DNA of 64,000 nt, from the NCBI GenBank assembly GCA_963921795.1, contig OY997641.1, positions 24,148,033 to 24,212,032 of the forward strand, in the 5' to 3' direction. The position numbers were made by a program, and so were the translations under genes. Below, piece after piece: positions 46,996-58,440 of the stretch. Source of the DNA: Nannobrachium achirus. Taxonomy: Eukaryota; Chordata; Actinopteri; Myctophiformes; Myctophidae. Each line of letters starts with the position of its first letter. The stretch's first letter is position 1. The notes under the pieces were generated by a model. It did no database searches, had not been told where the DNA came from, and saw only the letters and a list, made by a program, of their open reading frames with translations.

Positions 46996-47281
46996 CAGAG
47001 GAAAGTAACTAATTATTTACTTTTAATTATTAAGTACTTTAAGTACTTAATAAAGTACTTATTAAGTACTTTTAATTTACCAGAGTAATTTTTTTTGTCA
47101 GCTTGTAGATCTGCTATTTTCAAACATTAGTAGGCCTATTTTTACTTTTTCTACTTTTACTTTTATTCCAATATTTTTGTACTTTTACTCAATTACATTT
47201 TGATTTTTTACTTGTAACAGAGTATTTCTATATTGCAGTATTTATACTTTTACTCAAGTAATGAATGTGAGTACCACTGGT
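46996..47281. mobile_element. hAT-type element of the AGTAAAAGTAC family (diverged)
   Basis: Begins near CCAGAGGAAAGTAACTAATT and ends GAGTACCACTGG. The interior is dominated by TACTTTTACT motifs like 14256-14735. It contains half a hairpin module (AGCTTGTAGATCTGCTATTTT at 47100-47120). Confidence 0.6.
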
Positions 47282-47638
47282 TTTACCTCATACTATAATC
47301 CAACAATAATAGTAGGCCTAATAATAATAATAATAATAATAAAAAAATACTTCAACGTACTCAAATGGCAAAAGGGGTTACGGGCAAAAGGATTTAAAGC
47401 ACAATTGAATGGATGGGCATAAATGGCAAAAATTGAAATAAGCAAAATGGAACAATGGAAATGGGCAAAAAGCTAAATGGAAATGGGCAAAATGGCAAAA
47501 ATGGAAATAGGCAAAAATATCAAAATATTTAAATAGCAAAAATTCTCAAAATAACAGAGGCAGTGGAGATATTTAAAGGCGGAGTCCAATCGCCTGATTG
47601 GCTGTGCTGCATATTGGCTAGAAGTGCACGCCCATAGG

Positions 47639-47923
47639 CTAAGAGCACACCCTTTGAGCTGAGAGTAACAACTTAGATCTTTTTATTGAACTTACGCTGA
47701 CAGCTACATTCTTTACGTACACAGCCTGTAAGAACAGCTGAGCTGCACAACATCGGAACTGGCTCTGTTGAACTGAATTGTAGTCCTTGGATAAGTCCTG
47801 GAAAAGACGCACTGTGATTGGCCAGTAGTCACTTGACTGGCAGGAGTCCCTTGGTTTTTCCAGGATGTCCGGACTACAACTGTTGCACGTCACTCCAATG
47901 AACTGCAGAGGCGAACGAGGCAT
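47639..47923 (-). CDS. 94-aa ORF beneath a TATA-like element, possible family member iv
   Basis: Starts MPRSPLQFIGVTCNSCSPDI. On the minus strand, AGATATAAAAT lies just upstream of the ATG. Upstream block B sequence (TCTGTATGTAGCCT on the plus strand) is shared with ORF ii and 49.8 kb. The product has a Cys-rich start (CNSC) and no clear transmembrane helix. It shows no coding similarity to ORFs ii and iii, so the link rests on upstream sequence only. Confidence 0.25.
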   Translation of the reverse strand: MPRSPLQFIGVTCNSCSPDILEKPRDSCQSSDYWPITVRLFQDLSKDYNSVQQSQFRCCAAQLFLQAVYVKNVAVSVSSIKRSKLLLSAQRVCS

Positions 47924-48060
47924 CTAGATTTTATATCTGTGGGTGGTCACACCACTCCTATACGGAGCTGTGTGTATCCATATATGCGTATCTGTATGTA
48001 GCCTGCAATACCTCTACTGACCACTGTTCCGATATTTTTAAAGTTCACCCTCGGAAAGGG
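47924..48060 (-). promoter_or_regulatory. Upstream block B copy near ORF iv
   Basis: TCTGTATGTAGCCTGCAATA and CTACTGACCACTGTT parallel 39599-39650. GTGTGTATCCATATATGCGT parallels GTGTGTATCCATGTATCCGT at 49785. Confidence 0.5.
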
Positions 48061-48375
48061 ATTGGCAGGACACACACTTGTTCACAACTCGTGCTTGGCT
48101 GTTATTATTTATTCTCACATTTCTCTCACAATTAAACAGCTACACAGGTTATAAACCTGAAATAAAAGGAAATAAAAAACGTTCTCACAATATATTCATT
48201 GAATACATAATAGTACACAATGCAATAATAAACTACCAAAACGAAATGCATACAGTATGTCTGGCTACTCTACTAGCTCACATAAACACAATGTAAAGTG
48301 TACTGTAGTTCTCTCACTTTAACTATACTAGCACTACAAAGTGGGCTCGAAATAATAGTGAACTACACTAGTACC

Positions 48376-48771
48376 TAGCCTGACTTCCGCCAGATGGTGG
48401 CAGTAGTGCGTAGCGCCCTACTTTACCGTCTGAGTTCTCTGGGTAGACAGTTGATAACACTCGCAAAGCCCCGGGCCGGACCAATCAGCGGCAGCTACGG
48501 GCGGGCTCTGAGCGGCTCTGAGCCAATAGAGTCTGATTGCAGACCACGTGGAAACCCAGGAGGCGGATTCTGGGTGTAACGTCATGCAGACAAGCCAATA
48601 TGACTGGTTGGAGTTGGCACTCCAGACTGTGATAGACAGACGGCCCCATCCAATCACCTGCTTAGCAATTCAAAAAATGGCCCGCCCCTTACATTGAGTG
48701 TGCCGGAGCAGTACCAGATGCTAGTAGGCAGAGCGGACGCACTGCTACTATCATCTGGCGCAGTCAGGTTA
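48376..48771. mobile_element. MITE with perfect 8-9 bp target duplication
   Basis: The termini TAGCCTGACTTCCGCCAGAT and (inverted) TAACCTGACTGCGCCAGAT are inverted repeats extending through AGTAGTGCGT.  ACTAGTACC flanks both sides (48367-48375 and 48772-48780). 396 bp, non-coding. Confidence 0.9.
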
Positions 48772-48861
48772 ACTAGTACCCACAATGCTTAGCAAACACA
48801 AACGTGCCCAGACATCTGTCACTGATTGACGTTAATAAGCTGGCTGGCTGCGCTAGGCTAG

Positions 48862-49212
48862 TGTAGCACCCCACAGTTAGTACCAGCCATGAACCAGCGA
48901 CAATCCCCGGGTTCAATCCCCGCTTCCGCGTATCACTACATCTGGCGTTGTCGGCAGGATGAGGAGTGTAATGTCCTCGTGAGGAGGAACAGTGGCACGT
49001 CGTGTAAGGCGGTCCGCGGCGTGAACTGTGAAGCGCGAGGGCGCGCTCCAAAAGACCTGGGGGGTGAATGTAGCACCCCACAGTTTGTACCAGCCATGAA
49101 CCAGCGTCAACAGCCCTGCTAATCGAGCTCAGCCCTATTAGCACGACTGGTTGTGCGTTGGACTGGCGAGTGGGAGTCCCGGGTTCAATCCCCCCTTCCG
49201 CGTATCACTACA
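48862..49212 (+). mobile_element. Candidate TRIM: miniature LTR retrotransposon with tRNA-like LTR
   Basis: Direct repeats begin TGTAGCACCCCACAG and end TATCACTACA: 48862-48940 (79 bp) and 49067-49212 (about 146 bp). The left one lacks an internal tRNA-like segment. Right after the left repeat is TGGCGTTGTCGGCAGGAT, which matches the complement of a vertebrate tRNA-Ser 3' end with one mismatch, as a primer-binding site would. Just before the right repeat is a purine-rich CCTGGGGGGTGAA. There is no coding capacity. The right repeat contains TTGTGCGTTGGACTGGCGAG and GGGTTCAATCCC, resembling pol III A and B boxes. No clear target duplication was found. Confidence 0.65.
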
Positions 49213-49771
49213 TCAGCATGGTCGCTAACCAGAAGCAACAAACAGTCACACACAACCTACAGTAAATAACACGGGAATCGGCTGAAATAAAAGTCCCAAA
49301 GTGATCACCAGTGGTTGCAATGCAAACGTTTTCATACAGAAACACTAGATTGTGCTTTGTACATCACTAGCAGGCAGATGTAGTTAAAGAACAGAAGTTA
49401 CACTCTAGCATTGATTTACATACCAACGGCCAGTGTGCTCCTGTCAGTGGTCTGAATTGAATGAGCGAGGCTCTGCACTCTGCGCCATCTAGAGACTACT
49501 AGCATGAACTGCGCATGTGCATAAAGACATTATACTGTAGTTCGCCAGACAGTAACCTTAACATTAAATGTATGAATTATTTCAGTATGAATAGAAAATG
49601 TAAATAGAAAATATATAGAAATAGCAAATATCCAGTATTAATATTTTAAACTGTTCCCATTTCTTTTATACATGAACTTATTTATACCCATGAATTATTT
49701 TAACATGTGACAATTATTTAAATATTAGAGCAAGTGGCCTAAAAGACATAACAACCACCGCTCAAAAACTA
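49213..49771. other. No gene recognised
   Basis: AT-rich flank with a GCGCCATCTAGAG motif near 49480. Confidence 0.4.
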
Positions 49772-49895
49772 TGTAGCATGGCCGTGTGTGTATCCATGTA
49801 TCCGTGTGTCTGTAGCCTGAGGTGTATGTAGCCTGAGTACCACTGGGTGACCAGAGAGGGTGCTGTTGAGTCTAGCCTGAGCATCAACTGCAATA

Positions 49896-49984
<89 letters not shown>
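49772..49984 (+). repeat. Upstream block B copy without ORF, ending in (CA)n
   Basis: GTAGCATGGCCGTGTGTGTA and TGTAGCCTGAG text as in 39541-39610, followed by (CA)n at 49900-49984. No ORF occurs at the position equivalent to ORFs ii and iv. Confidence 0.6.
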
Positions 49985-49988
<4 letters not shown>

Positions 49989-50057
49989 GAAGTTTCGTTG
50001 GAGAGTGTAATAATGTGCCAAGTCAAGCAAGGCCAAGTCAGTTTCTCCAAGATCCCA

Positions 50058-50060
<3 letters not shown>

Positions 50061-50133
<73 letters not shown>
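50061..50133 (+). repeat. (CT)n microsatellite
   Basis: About 36 CT units. Confidence 0.96.
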
Positions 50134-50141
<8 letters not shown>

Positions 50142-50574
50142 CCTCTGATGCGCCCCGCCCTCCCTCCTCCCCCCCACCAACACCCACCGCGTGCACCGCT
50201 TTTCTCTTGCTTGGATTGTATGTGAAGGGATATTTTCCTAGTCGGAAAATCATACTTCCTCACAATGTTGCACTAGTCTGTGCTGCAACATGTACAGTAA
50301 TTGTTTGTGACATTTTGTCATGGTGTGTGATTTGATTTTAAAATCATGGAGTCACCTACCGTAGGAGAGGAGAGCAGCCTGGGGCACGGTGCCGGATGAC
50401 ACTCTACCATGTATGTACTTCAGCTGTCATTCTGTTGGCTGGAGTATAAGGCTTGGCAACCGGTAGAGTTGAATCCAAAAGAGTTAAATCTGCTGTGAAT
50501 CATCTGACTTGTCTTTGCTTGTCTCATTATTTCAGCTTATAATCCTTTCCTTCCGTGCCACCATTCAGCCACAT

Positions 50575-50724
<150 letters not shown>

Positions 50725-51381
50725 CAGTCAATGGCTAAATTTGAACATGCTATGGTAATCCAATTCATGAATTCATGCCTTCTTATATCAGTTATCAAAA
50801 GGTTTCTTTTACAGTGCTATTCCACCAAACCTTAACTAATTTAGGCTAAAAGAAGAATAACAAATACATAAATCAAGAATTAGGTGGGAGTATGGCTTAA
50901 AACAAGGCACAGTATAATATGTAACAAGGTAAAGTATTCTGATTGTTCAATTTTATTCTGAATCTGGCTACGTAGAAGCAAAGTACTGGAAATGGTCTTC
51001 TCCGACAGCAAAACTTCTGTTACAAAACATAGTTCAGTCAGATAACTCACAAATATATTGAAAAATAATACAAGTGTAAATATTGTATTTGATCTTGGTG
51101 TTCAGGCTCTGCTACACATTACTCCCTGCTCACCATGTTAGAAGACAACCATGTCATGTTATGATATAGGTATACATATATACTGTAGTGTACATACATA
51201 TACATGTACCCAGTGGCCACTTGTGGTCCTGTGGTGGTGGGAGGAACAAGCCTTCAGTGACACTGACAGCAAGCGGAACAACCGTAAATGAGGTGAGCTC
51301 TGTTACAATAGAATGCTATATCGGTCAGCCGCTTGACACATACAGTAAGTGTTGCAGACACATCACATACAGTATACACCT

Positions 51382-51498
<117 letters not shown>

Positions 51499-51947
51499 TT
51501 TGTGTGTACACCTTGAATTTGCCTGCCTGAACTAGCATCATTCATGTTTGGAAATGGGCACCCACCCACCTGCTGGGAGGGGTGTGGTGGGTGGGAGACT
51601 AGTTTTACACACAGTAAATTCCTCACTGTTATTTTATCCATTTGTGCATCCACGCCATTTGACTTCTTTCCTACTGTGATTGCCACAGATTACCACAAAG
51701 CAATCAGAGTAAAAAAGCCATTGATTCCGTTCATCCGATTTGCAATGATGTCTTAAAGCGAACAGTTTTATCATACATATGAGCTTTCATTTCCCCCAGT
51801 GGCATCGTTTCCAGTTCAACGTAGAGAGCCATGGCTCAGTGTAATATATAAGCACTTTAAACACTTCCCTGCTTCCCCAAAGGAGCTCTTCCTCTGAACT
51901 CACCAGAGTGAGAGAAAGTGAGCAAGTGAGAGAGAGAGACAGACAGA

Positions 51948-52279
<332 letters not shown>

Positions 52280-52687
52280 GCCAGTGGAATGATGGAGTAA
52301 CTAATATTTTTCATTTTATGCTTTGGCAATATTGTTCTAACTTTCATCCCAATAAAGCACATTGAAGTGGAATTGAGATGGAGGGAGACTGGGGAGAGAA
52401 AATAATGAGTGAAGAAGAAGGAAATGAAAAGGAATGAGAAAAAACTAACAGTAATAAGATGCTCGAGAACATGTCAAGGAACGTTTGAGGTGAGGGAGAG
52501 GAGTGGAGCCTGTGTCCTTGACCAGCGGTTCTCAAACCTTTTCATGTCAAAGACCCCCAAATGAGTTGGACTGCGGACCCCCATCTGAAAATACTTTGTG
52601 CCAGGAACCAGCATACAACATTTGTGTTGCTAAAATGTTTAAAACCTATTCCAAATATGTTACTTTCCTTTTCCCGATTTTGTTTTT

Positions 52688-52757
52688 AAAATAGCAGATC
52701 TACAAGCTCACAAATGTCACATTGCAACCTGTTGTGAGCTTGTAGATCGTCTATCTT
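52688..52757. repeat. Hairpin module, copy 5
   Basis: AAAATAGCAGATCTACAAGC...GCTTGTAGATCGTCTATCTT with CACAA/TTGTG continuing the stem. Confidence 0.85.
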
Positions 52758-52796
52758 CAAATAGATGATGTATATAAAGCGTTAAAGTGGTTCAAA

Positions 52797-52858
52797 CTGA
52801 TCTACAAGCTCACAAACGTCACATTGCGACGTGCTGTGAGCGTGTAGATTGGCTATCT
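52797..52858. repeat. Hairpin module, copy 6
   Basis: TGATCTACAAGCTCACAAAC...GTGCTGTGAGCGTGTAGATT with inner ACGTC/GACGT pairing. It lies 40 bp from copy 5 inside the same hAT element. Confidence 0.85.
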
Positions 52859-53160
52859 TGGAATAGCAGATGTATATACACAAGTGGTTAAACTGATTTT
52901 GATGCTAATATATTAAATCATTTAGCTGACTCAGACAGGCTTTGAAAACCACTGTCCTTGAGGGTGCACATGCTGACATAATTCTTCTTCACCTCATCTA
53001 AAGGTGTGAAATATGACCTGTGATTCTATGTCTGACTTGTTCAACCTTAAAAGTCATTTGTTAGTTATTTTCCAGATCACTTGACATCACTTTGCACACA
53101 CAATTTCAGCAATCAGTCGATATGGTAGCATCACGTAAAAACAATGGAATTATATTGGCA

Positions 53161-53289
<129 letters not shown>

Positions 53290-53688
53290 ACGGCACGCGT
53301 ACATGCACTGACATCCAATCTTCCTTTCTGTGACAGATAACTCTTGCTAAGGTTTTCTGTCAGGCAGCCAGCTGAACCCCCCGTGAGGTTGTCATGTTAA
53401 GTGAATGTGACCCGCCTTGTGATGTATTTAGAGCCAATGGGATGCTATTTTCCACAGCCTGAGGCTCACAAGCAGGGGCCAAACGTTGAATCCAGGGGTG
53501 ACAGACACAGCCAGGTACAGTAGGTTCCCAGTGGGGGAAAACAGTTGCCATGGCAGCAAAGGATGCTGCTGCCTGCTCTCTGTGAACAGCAAGATGACCA
53601 TTGGCTCTTTGATTATCTATTTTGCTTTCCTCTTACTTTCTGTTTCTCTTTTCTTTACTTAATCCTTTAATTAGATTTTTGTTGTTGT

Positions 53689-54326
53689 TTGTTGCGACTG
53701 TCAGGACGCAGTTATTATCAAAACCTCCACCGGCTATCAGTCAGTTTGTCAGTCAGTCTGTCTGTCACATCACATCACATCACATCACATCACATCACAT
53801 CACACTTTTTCCCTACTCATATCTCCGCCTGCACTGTTGCCCCTATCCATGCCAAACTTTGCACACACACTCCTTGGCTGCCAAACCACAGATTCCTACA
53901 GATTTTGCCCTAAAATCATGCAAAGCAGTGCACAATATGCCTAGAGTCATGTCATCAACATGGATCTGTCCCATTTAGCGCCACCATCAGGGTGATTCTT
54001 TTGGACACTGCTCCTACAGATTTCACCCTAAAATCATGCAAAGCGGTACACAATATGTCTAGAGTAGAGTTGTGTCATCAACATGGATCTGTCCCATTTA
54101 GCGCCACCATCAGGTCGATTTTTTTCAAACACATTTTTGGACACTGCTCCTAGAGATTTTGGCCTAAAATCACGCAAAGCCGGTACACAGTATCTCTAAA
54201 GTCATGTCATCAACATGGATCTGTCCCATTTCCCATATTCCCTCCTGATTGGCTATACGACTGCCTTCTAAAGTTTGTGTATGCGACGTGGCGGCTGCTT
54301 ATCTCCTGATTAGGGAGTCTTACTGG
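53689..54326 (+). mobile_element. HINE-like element, relative of 24111-24962
   Basis: 5' GCGACTGTCAGGACGCAG, then CAGT/GTCT tetranucleotides and (CACAT)n at 53766-53805. The core has 'CATCAACATGGATCTGTCCC' units. It ends with a decayed GCGACGTGGCGGCTGC, the hairpin CTCC-tgatta-GGGAG at 54303-54316, and TCTTACTGG followed by T. Confidence 0.7.
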
Positions 54327-55194
54327 TAATGGAACTCTGTTGTGCAACCCGTCCATGGGGATTGAGGGTGGGGGAGGGGGGATAGGGGGTGGGTTTTTTC
54401 ACTCTCATATTATGTATGTTGATATCTGTATGTGATGTATGCACCTGGGCTTCTGGGCTTGTTTCTCTTTAAAAACTGAATACAAAGATTTGAAAGACCT
54501 TTGGCTCAACGCTTAAGCCTGTCCTTTGTCTCTCACTTTCAACACAAATATAAGCTGCTATTAGAAATCCTCTCTCCTGGTCACATTACAGAGATTGCAT
54601 TGGGGTTGAATTGCTTTGATGAAATTTTTGTAGCTAATCATTTTACTCCCTCCCTCTATATGCCTACTGTAGAATCTCTCTCTCGTTCTATCCCTCTCCC
54701 ACTCTCCCCACCCACTTATATATCTCTCTCGCTGTCTGTTCACCCCTCCCAGCCATATCTCCCATGACATTTTTTTAAAGACACAATGAAACCGATCCAG
54801 AGGCAGAAGGCAATTAATGCACCACACCAATAAGTAGTACGTGAGTACGTATTTAGTGACGACAGTTTCATTATCAGTTTGTGATGGGTTCAGGGCGTAC
54901 AGGAAATCTACAGCAAAGTTAATTTTATTTAGTTTAGACACTTAGAACAACAAGTGTAGACCATCTACACCAAGCACTATAACTATAACAATATAGGCCT
55001 ACTACTTATAATAAATAAAAAAAGTTCTAACTCTGGTCCAGAGAAGACAAAGTACAGTACCTGGGGGTGATAGGGCTTTCTCTGTTGCTGCCCCCTCCCT
55101 CTGGACTGCACTCCACAACCACTCCCAGCTGAGGTCAAGTTAAGATGTCTCTCCAACCCATGCATAACCTTTTATAGATTTTTATCTAGCACTT
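54327..55194. other. No gene recognised
   Basis: G-rich patch at 54362-54392; otherwise unremarkable. Confidence 0.4.
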
Positions 55195-55365
55195 ACTTTT
55201 TTATGCCTTTATTCATAGAGATAGACAGTAGACAGACTGGATGGGAGAGAGATGGGGAGTGACATGCAGCAAAGGCCGACCTGATCGGGACTCGAACCCA
55301 CAAAGACACCCTGTCAGGCTGCACTAAGCCTAGGTGCCTGGACTGCTGTGCAAGCGTCCCAGGCC
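55195..55365 (-). mobile_element. tRNA-derived SINE (minus strand)
   Basis: The plus strand shows CGGGACTCGAACCCACAAAG, the complement of a box B, with CCTTTATTCATAGAGATAGA at its 3' tail side. Family shared with 25384-25480. Confidence 0.65.
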
Positions 55366-55899
55366 TTTATTGTTTTTTATTATTATTTTTTTTTTATAAA
55401 GTTGGTTCCGTCCTAATAATTTATATAAAGCGAAATTATTATTATTATAACAACAATGTAATTAAAGTTATATTAGTGCATTCTAGGTGTATTCTATAGT
55501 AATGTCAATAAGCGGCGCTGTTGGGCTACTGTCTGTCCATTATCCTCAGGGCGCTGTCCATGGTACTGACAATACCCAGGTAGACAATGAGCAGTGTTAG
55601 CGTTTCCAAATATAGCCTACTTTTGACTTTCTATCAGCAACAATGCATTATTGATAAGACAGTATTGATGTGTCTTCTGACTATAATTTAAGAGTTATAG
55701 CTTAAACTATTTTATTTAGAACATCCTCTTCTGTCTGACTCTGATTGAGATATCTTCGAAGGCATAGACAAATTCGGTCCTAGACAGAAGAAATCATGTC
55801 CAGATCATAGGCTAATAAGACATTTAACAGCACCCAAGGTCATCTTAGTTCATTGTTCTTCGAAAAATCAATCAAGAAAATTGACTTCATGTTTTACCA

Positions 55900-56494
55900 A
55901 ACGGGTCATTAGGTGGCGCTGTGAGTTAATTTCAGCCGTGGCTTGAGGACCTGTAAAGAACTCGGAACATTCCTCTTAGCTCGCTCAATGGGAATATTAG
56001 GGTTGGAAAAGTAGGCTTATATGTACGCCACACAGTCAGTCCCGCATTAATAAATTAATTCCGTTATAGCCACACTCGATGCTTCCATTTCGGATCCTTG
56101 AGCTCCACTAAACAAGCTGAAAACTCCACAAACAAACATCAGTTGTCGTCATCATCTGTCAGGTCAGGGCTTTCGGAGCGACCACCGTTCACTGCAGCAG
56201 GATTCCCCCCTCGCGCACAGCTAAAGCCTAATTTACACTCCGTAGTACAGTGGTAGCGCGAATCTGTGAATCTCTTGCTATCTTTACTTCAGTGGTATAT
56301 GTGCGGTGCTCGGTGGAGAATAACAGTCTGAAGTTGTGGTATTCATTCAACGCACCTGCCGCCGCCGTCATTCTCAGGACTCGGAAGTTGTGGGTCTTCT
56401 GGACAACAACACGGGCTTTCAGTCAGAACGCCGTGTGTGTGTGTGTGAGACACACAATGTCTTGGAAACGCGGTGCTTTCTTTATGTGTGGGAA
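55900..56494 (+). promoter_or_regulatory. mgat5b: mgat5b 5' region (putative promoter and 5' UTR)
   Basis: CpG content rises relative to the surroundings (for example GGAGCGACCACCG, CGCACCTGCCGCCGCCGTCA) in the last 350 bp before the ATG. No clear TATA box is seen. The transcription start cannot be placed from sequence alone. Confidence 0.45.
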
Positions 56495-56562
56495 ATGATC
56501 ACAACGAACGCCGACTTTTCCATTATGGTGAGACGATGTCTTCTGACGTTAAAACCGTTCAG
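56495..56562 (+). CDS. mgat5b: mgat5b coding exon 1
   Basis: 68 bp, cytosolic tail. ATG at 56495; it ends TTCAG|gtaagcgg in phase 2, so an Arg codon is split across the intron. Confidence 0.92.
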
Positions 56563-58440
56563 GTAAGCGGAGATGCGAACACAATTGGCATGGAACGCAG
56601 CTCGTCGATGTCGTGGAGTTTTAACTCGTCATAATGCCATTTAAGAGAGCACGTTTCATTGTTGTCATTCATTTAATTGTCCAGTAGCCCAAAGTAGCCT
56701 TATAGGTTTCAATTGAGTTTAAAAATACAATATCGTGATCGACTAATTCAATCGCTCTAAACTAAGAAACAGCAGGCAGTACTGCTGATTAGAACAGACA
56801 GATCATTATGAAATCATTATGTTTGCACAGTTAAAAGTTTTACCACCAGATGTGCCATTATATTGGGAAAACAAAGACTCATGAAAACTTTGAGTTAGCC
56901 TATTTTTTGCCATGCCAGTGACGAACTATATTCGAAGTTGTATTGTTGTTATTTTGTCCCAAGTGCTTCAAAGCCATTTCATCTTTGATATTTCCTGAAC
57001 TGACATTATGCGTAGACTAAGTGGGTGAGAGACTTGCTCATAGACCAGTGGTTCTCAACCAGTGGTCCAGGAACCACCAGTGGTCGTTGAGGGGGTTCCA
57101 GGTGGTCCCCAGCTAAATGATGGAGAGTTGGTAACCAAATGTACCCTTATAGATCTTTATCTCTTTAAAATGATTTTTACACAATCTACACAATTAGAGA
57201 AAGTAGAAGAATTGTTCTTTTGATCAACGTTTGCCTGTTATCTCTCATATCTACCAACATCAATATGGCATGGAGGAATTGTGGACAAAATTGACAACAA
57301 AATATTCACAAGTTTTGGGTCTGAGAGGCTAAATCTCATGAAATGGTTGTCTGTGGCTCAAATGCAGAATAAATGATGGATGTTGATATGAAAAATGTTG
57401 AAAACCACTGCTGTGAGTGAGTGAGTGGATAGAGCAAGAGAAGGATTGTGTGTATACTGTTGTATGTTTCTCACAGACAGTCTTCATGCCTTCCTGGGCA
57501 CCGAAGCCAGACTTCTCACCATTAGCCCAGATATTAGACAGTAATATGTTGCGACAGTGCTCTCAGGCACTAACTCCTTTCCCGAAGAATAAATCTGTTT
57601 TTGAAAAGGCCAGGGTTTTTTAGGCTCTAGCAAGGTAGAGAAGTTGCCATTATGCATCCTCAACACAAAGCTATAGTGAAGTGAGCTTGGCTGTGTGAAT
57701 GTATCAAAATGACAAGCCAGTCATTTCTGCTGTGTTGAAGGATGCTTTGAAAGCAAACATTTACATGTTCTCGGCAGGATATTTGGAGCTCACTAACGAG
57801 CCATCTACATTTTTTCAATCCCATCAGTGCAAAGCATTCATTTCAAAAGCCTATAATGGGGAAACAAAAACAAACAAACACGAAAAAAATAATGTTTGTT
57901 AGGCATTCACAGCACTCTCAAGAATTATAGTCATTGATCTGTAGCTTAATGCTTTTGTCTTTGGCTGTTTGCTCACTGAACACAACATAACACAAAAAAA
58001 AACTCAATTCACATAATGGTTCATCTAAGATGGCACAGTCAAACGGGAGCGCACAGTGAATTTGTGTGGTTTGATGGGTGCACAATATAAACATCAATAC
58101 TGCACTCATACAACTAGGCACAGGGAGCTGTTCATCTCAAATTGCTTTATGTGAAGTGAACTTGCAGCACATACACTGTCTTACTTTACTCTTTTCCCCT
58201 CAATGTTATGCCTTAACTCAGGGGCAGTGTATGCTTTACATACACTGCCCCCCTCTCATCCGTCCCACCCTGCCCATGAGTTCTTACCCTGCCTCTGGTT
58301 ATCTTGTGTCCCCCACCCTCCCTGCAGGATCTTCGTGGCAGGGATTGGCTTCTTCAGCCTGTGCTTCCTAATGACCTCCCTGGGGGGCCAGTTCTCGGCC
58401 AAGCGACCCGGAGAGTCCCCGTTCACCATACGAGCCGAAG
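56495..58440 (+). CDS. mgat5b: mgat5b, first two coding exons (N-acetylglucosaminyltransferase Vb, partial)
   Basis: Exon 1 (56495-56562) and exon 2 (58328-58440) join in frame with gtaagc/gtaagc donors and a ccctgcag acceptor. They encode an N-terminus starting MITTNADFSIMVRRCLLTLK. A single signal-anchor helix (FVAGIGFFSLCFLMTSLGG) and then QFSAKRPGESPFTIRAE follow. The sequence and exon layout match the vertebrate MGAT5B N-terminus almost residue for residue. The enzyme is a type II Golgi glycosyltransferase. It adds beta-1,6-GlcNAc to alpha-mannose on N-glycans and O-mannosyl glycans, notably in brain. The catalytic domain (several hundred residues) lies beyond the window or in exons not recognised here. 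Intron 1 is 1765 bp and contains a hAT element. Confidence 0.93.
57046..57410. mobile_element. hAT-type MITE in mgat5b intron 1
   Basis: CAGTGGTTCTCAACC at the left and GTTGAAAACCACTG at the right are inverted termini. 365 bp, non-coding; TSD not clear. It is related to the left end at 16183. Confidence 0.75.
58328..58440 (+). CDS. mgat5b: mgat5b coding exon 2 (transmembrane anchor)
   Basis: 113 bp. The acceptor cctccctgcag precedes it and the donor GAAG|gtaagcc follows, leaving phase 1. It encodes the whole membrane anchor and the start of the luminal stem. Confidence 0.92.

Larger units (their letters stand above)
52523..52954. mobile_element. hAT-type MITE carrying two hairpin modules
   Basis: CAGCGGTTCTCAAACC at the left and GGCTTTGAAAACCACTG at the right. 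The flanks TCCTTGAC (52515-52522) and TCCTTGAG (52955-52962) match at seven of eight bases. Non-coding. Confidence 0.82.

Noticed and set aside
47639..47923. Firm assignment of the 94-aa ORF to the membrane-protein family
   Set aside because: Only upstream sequence is shared, with no coding similarity, so it is kept as a low-confidence candidate.
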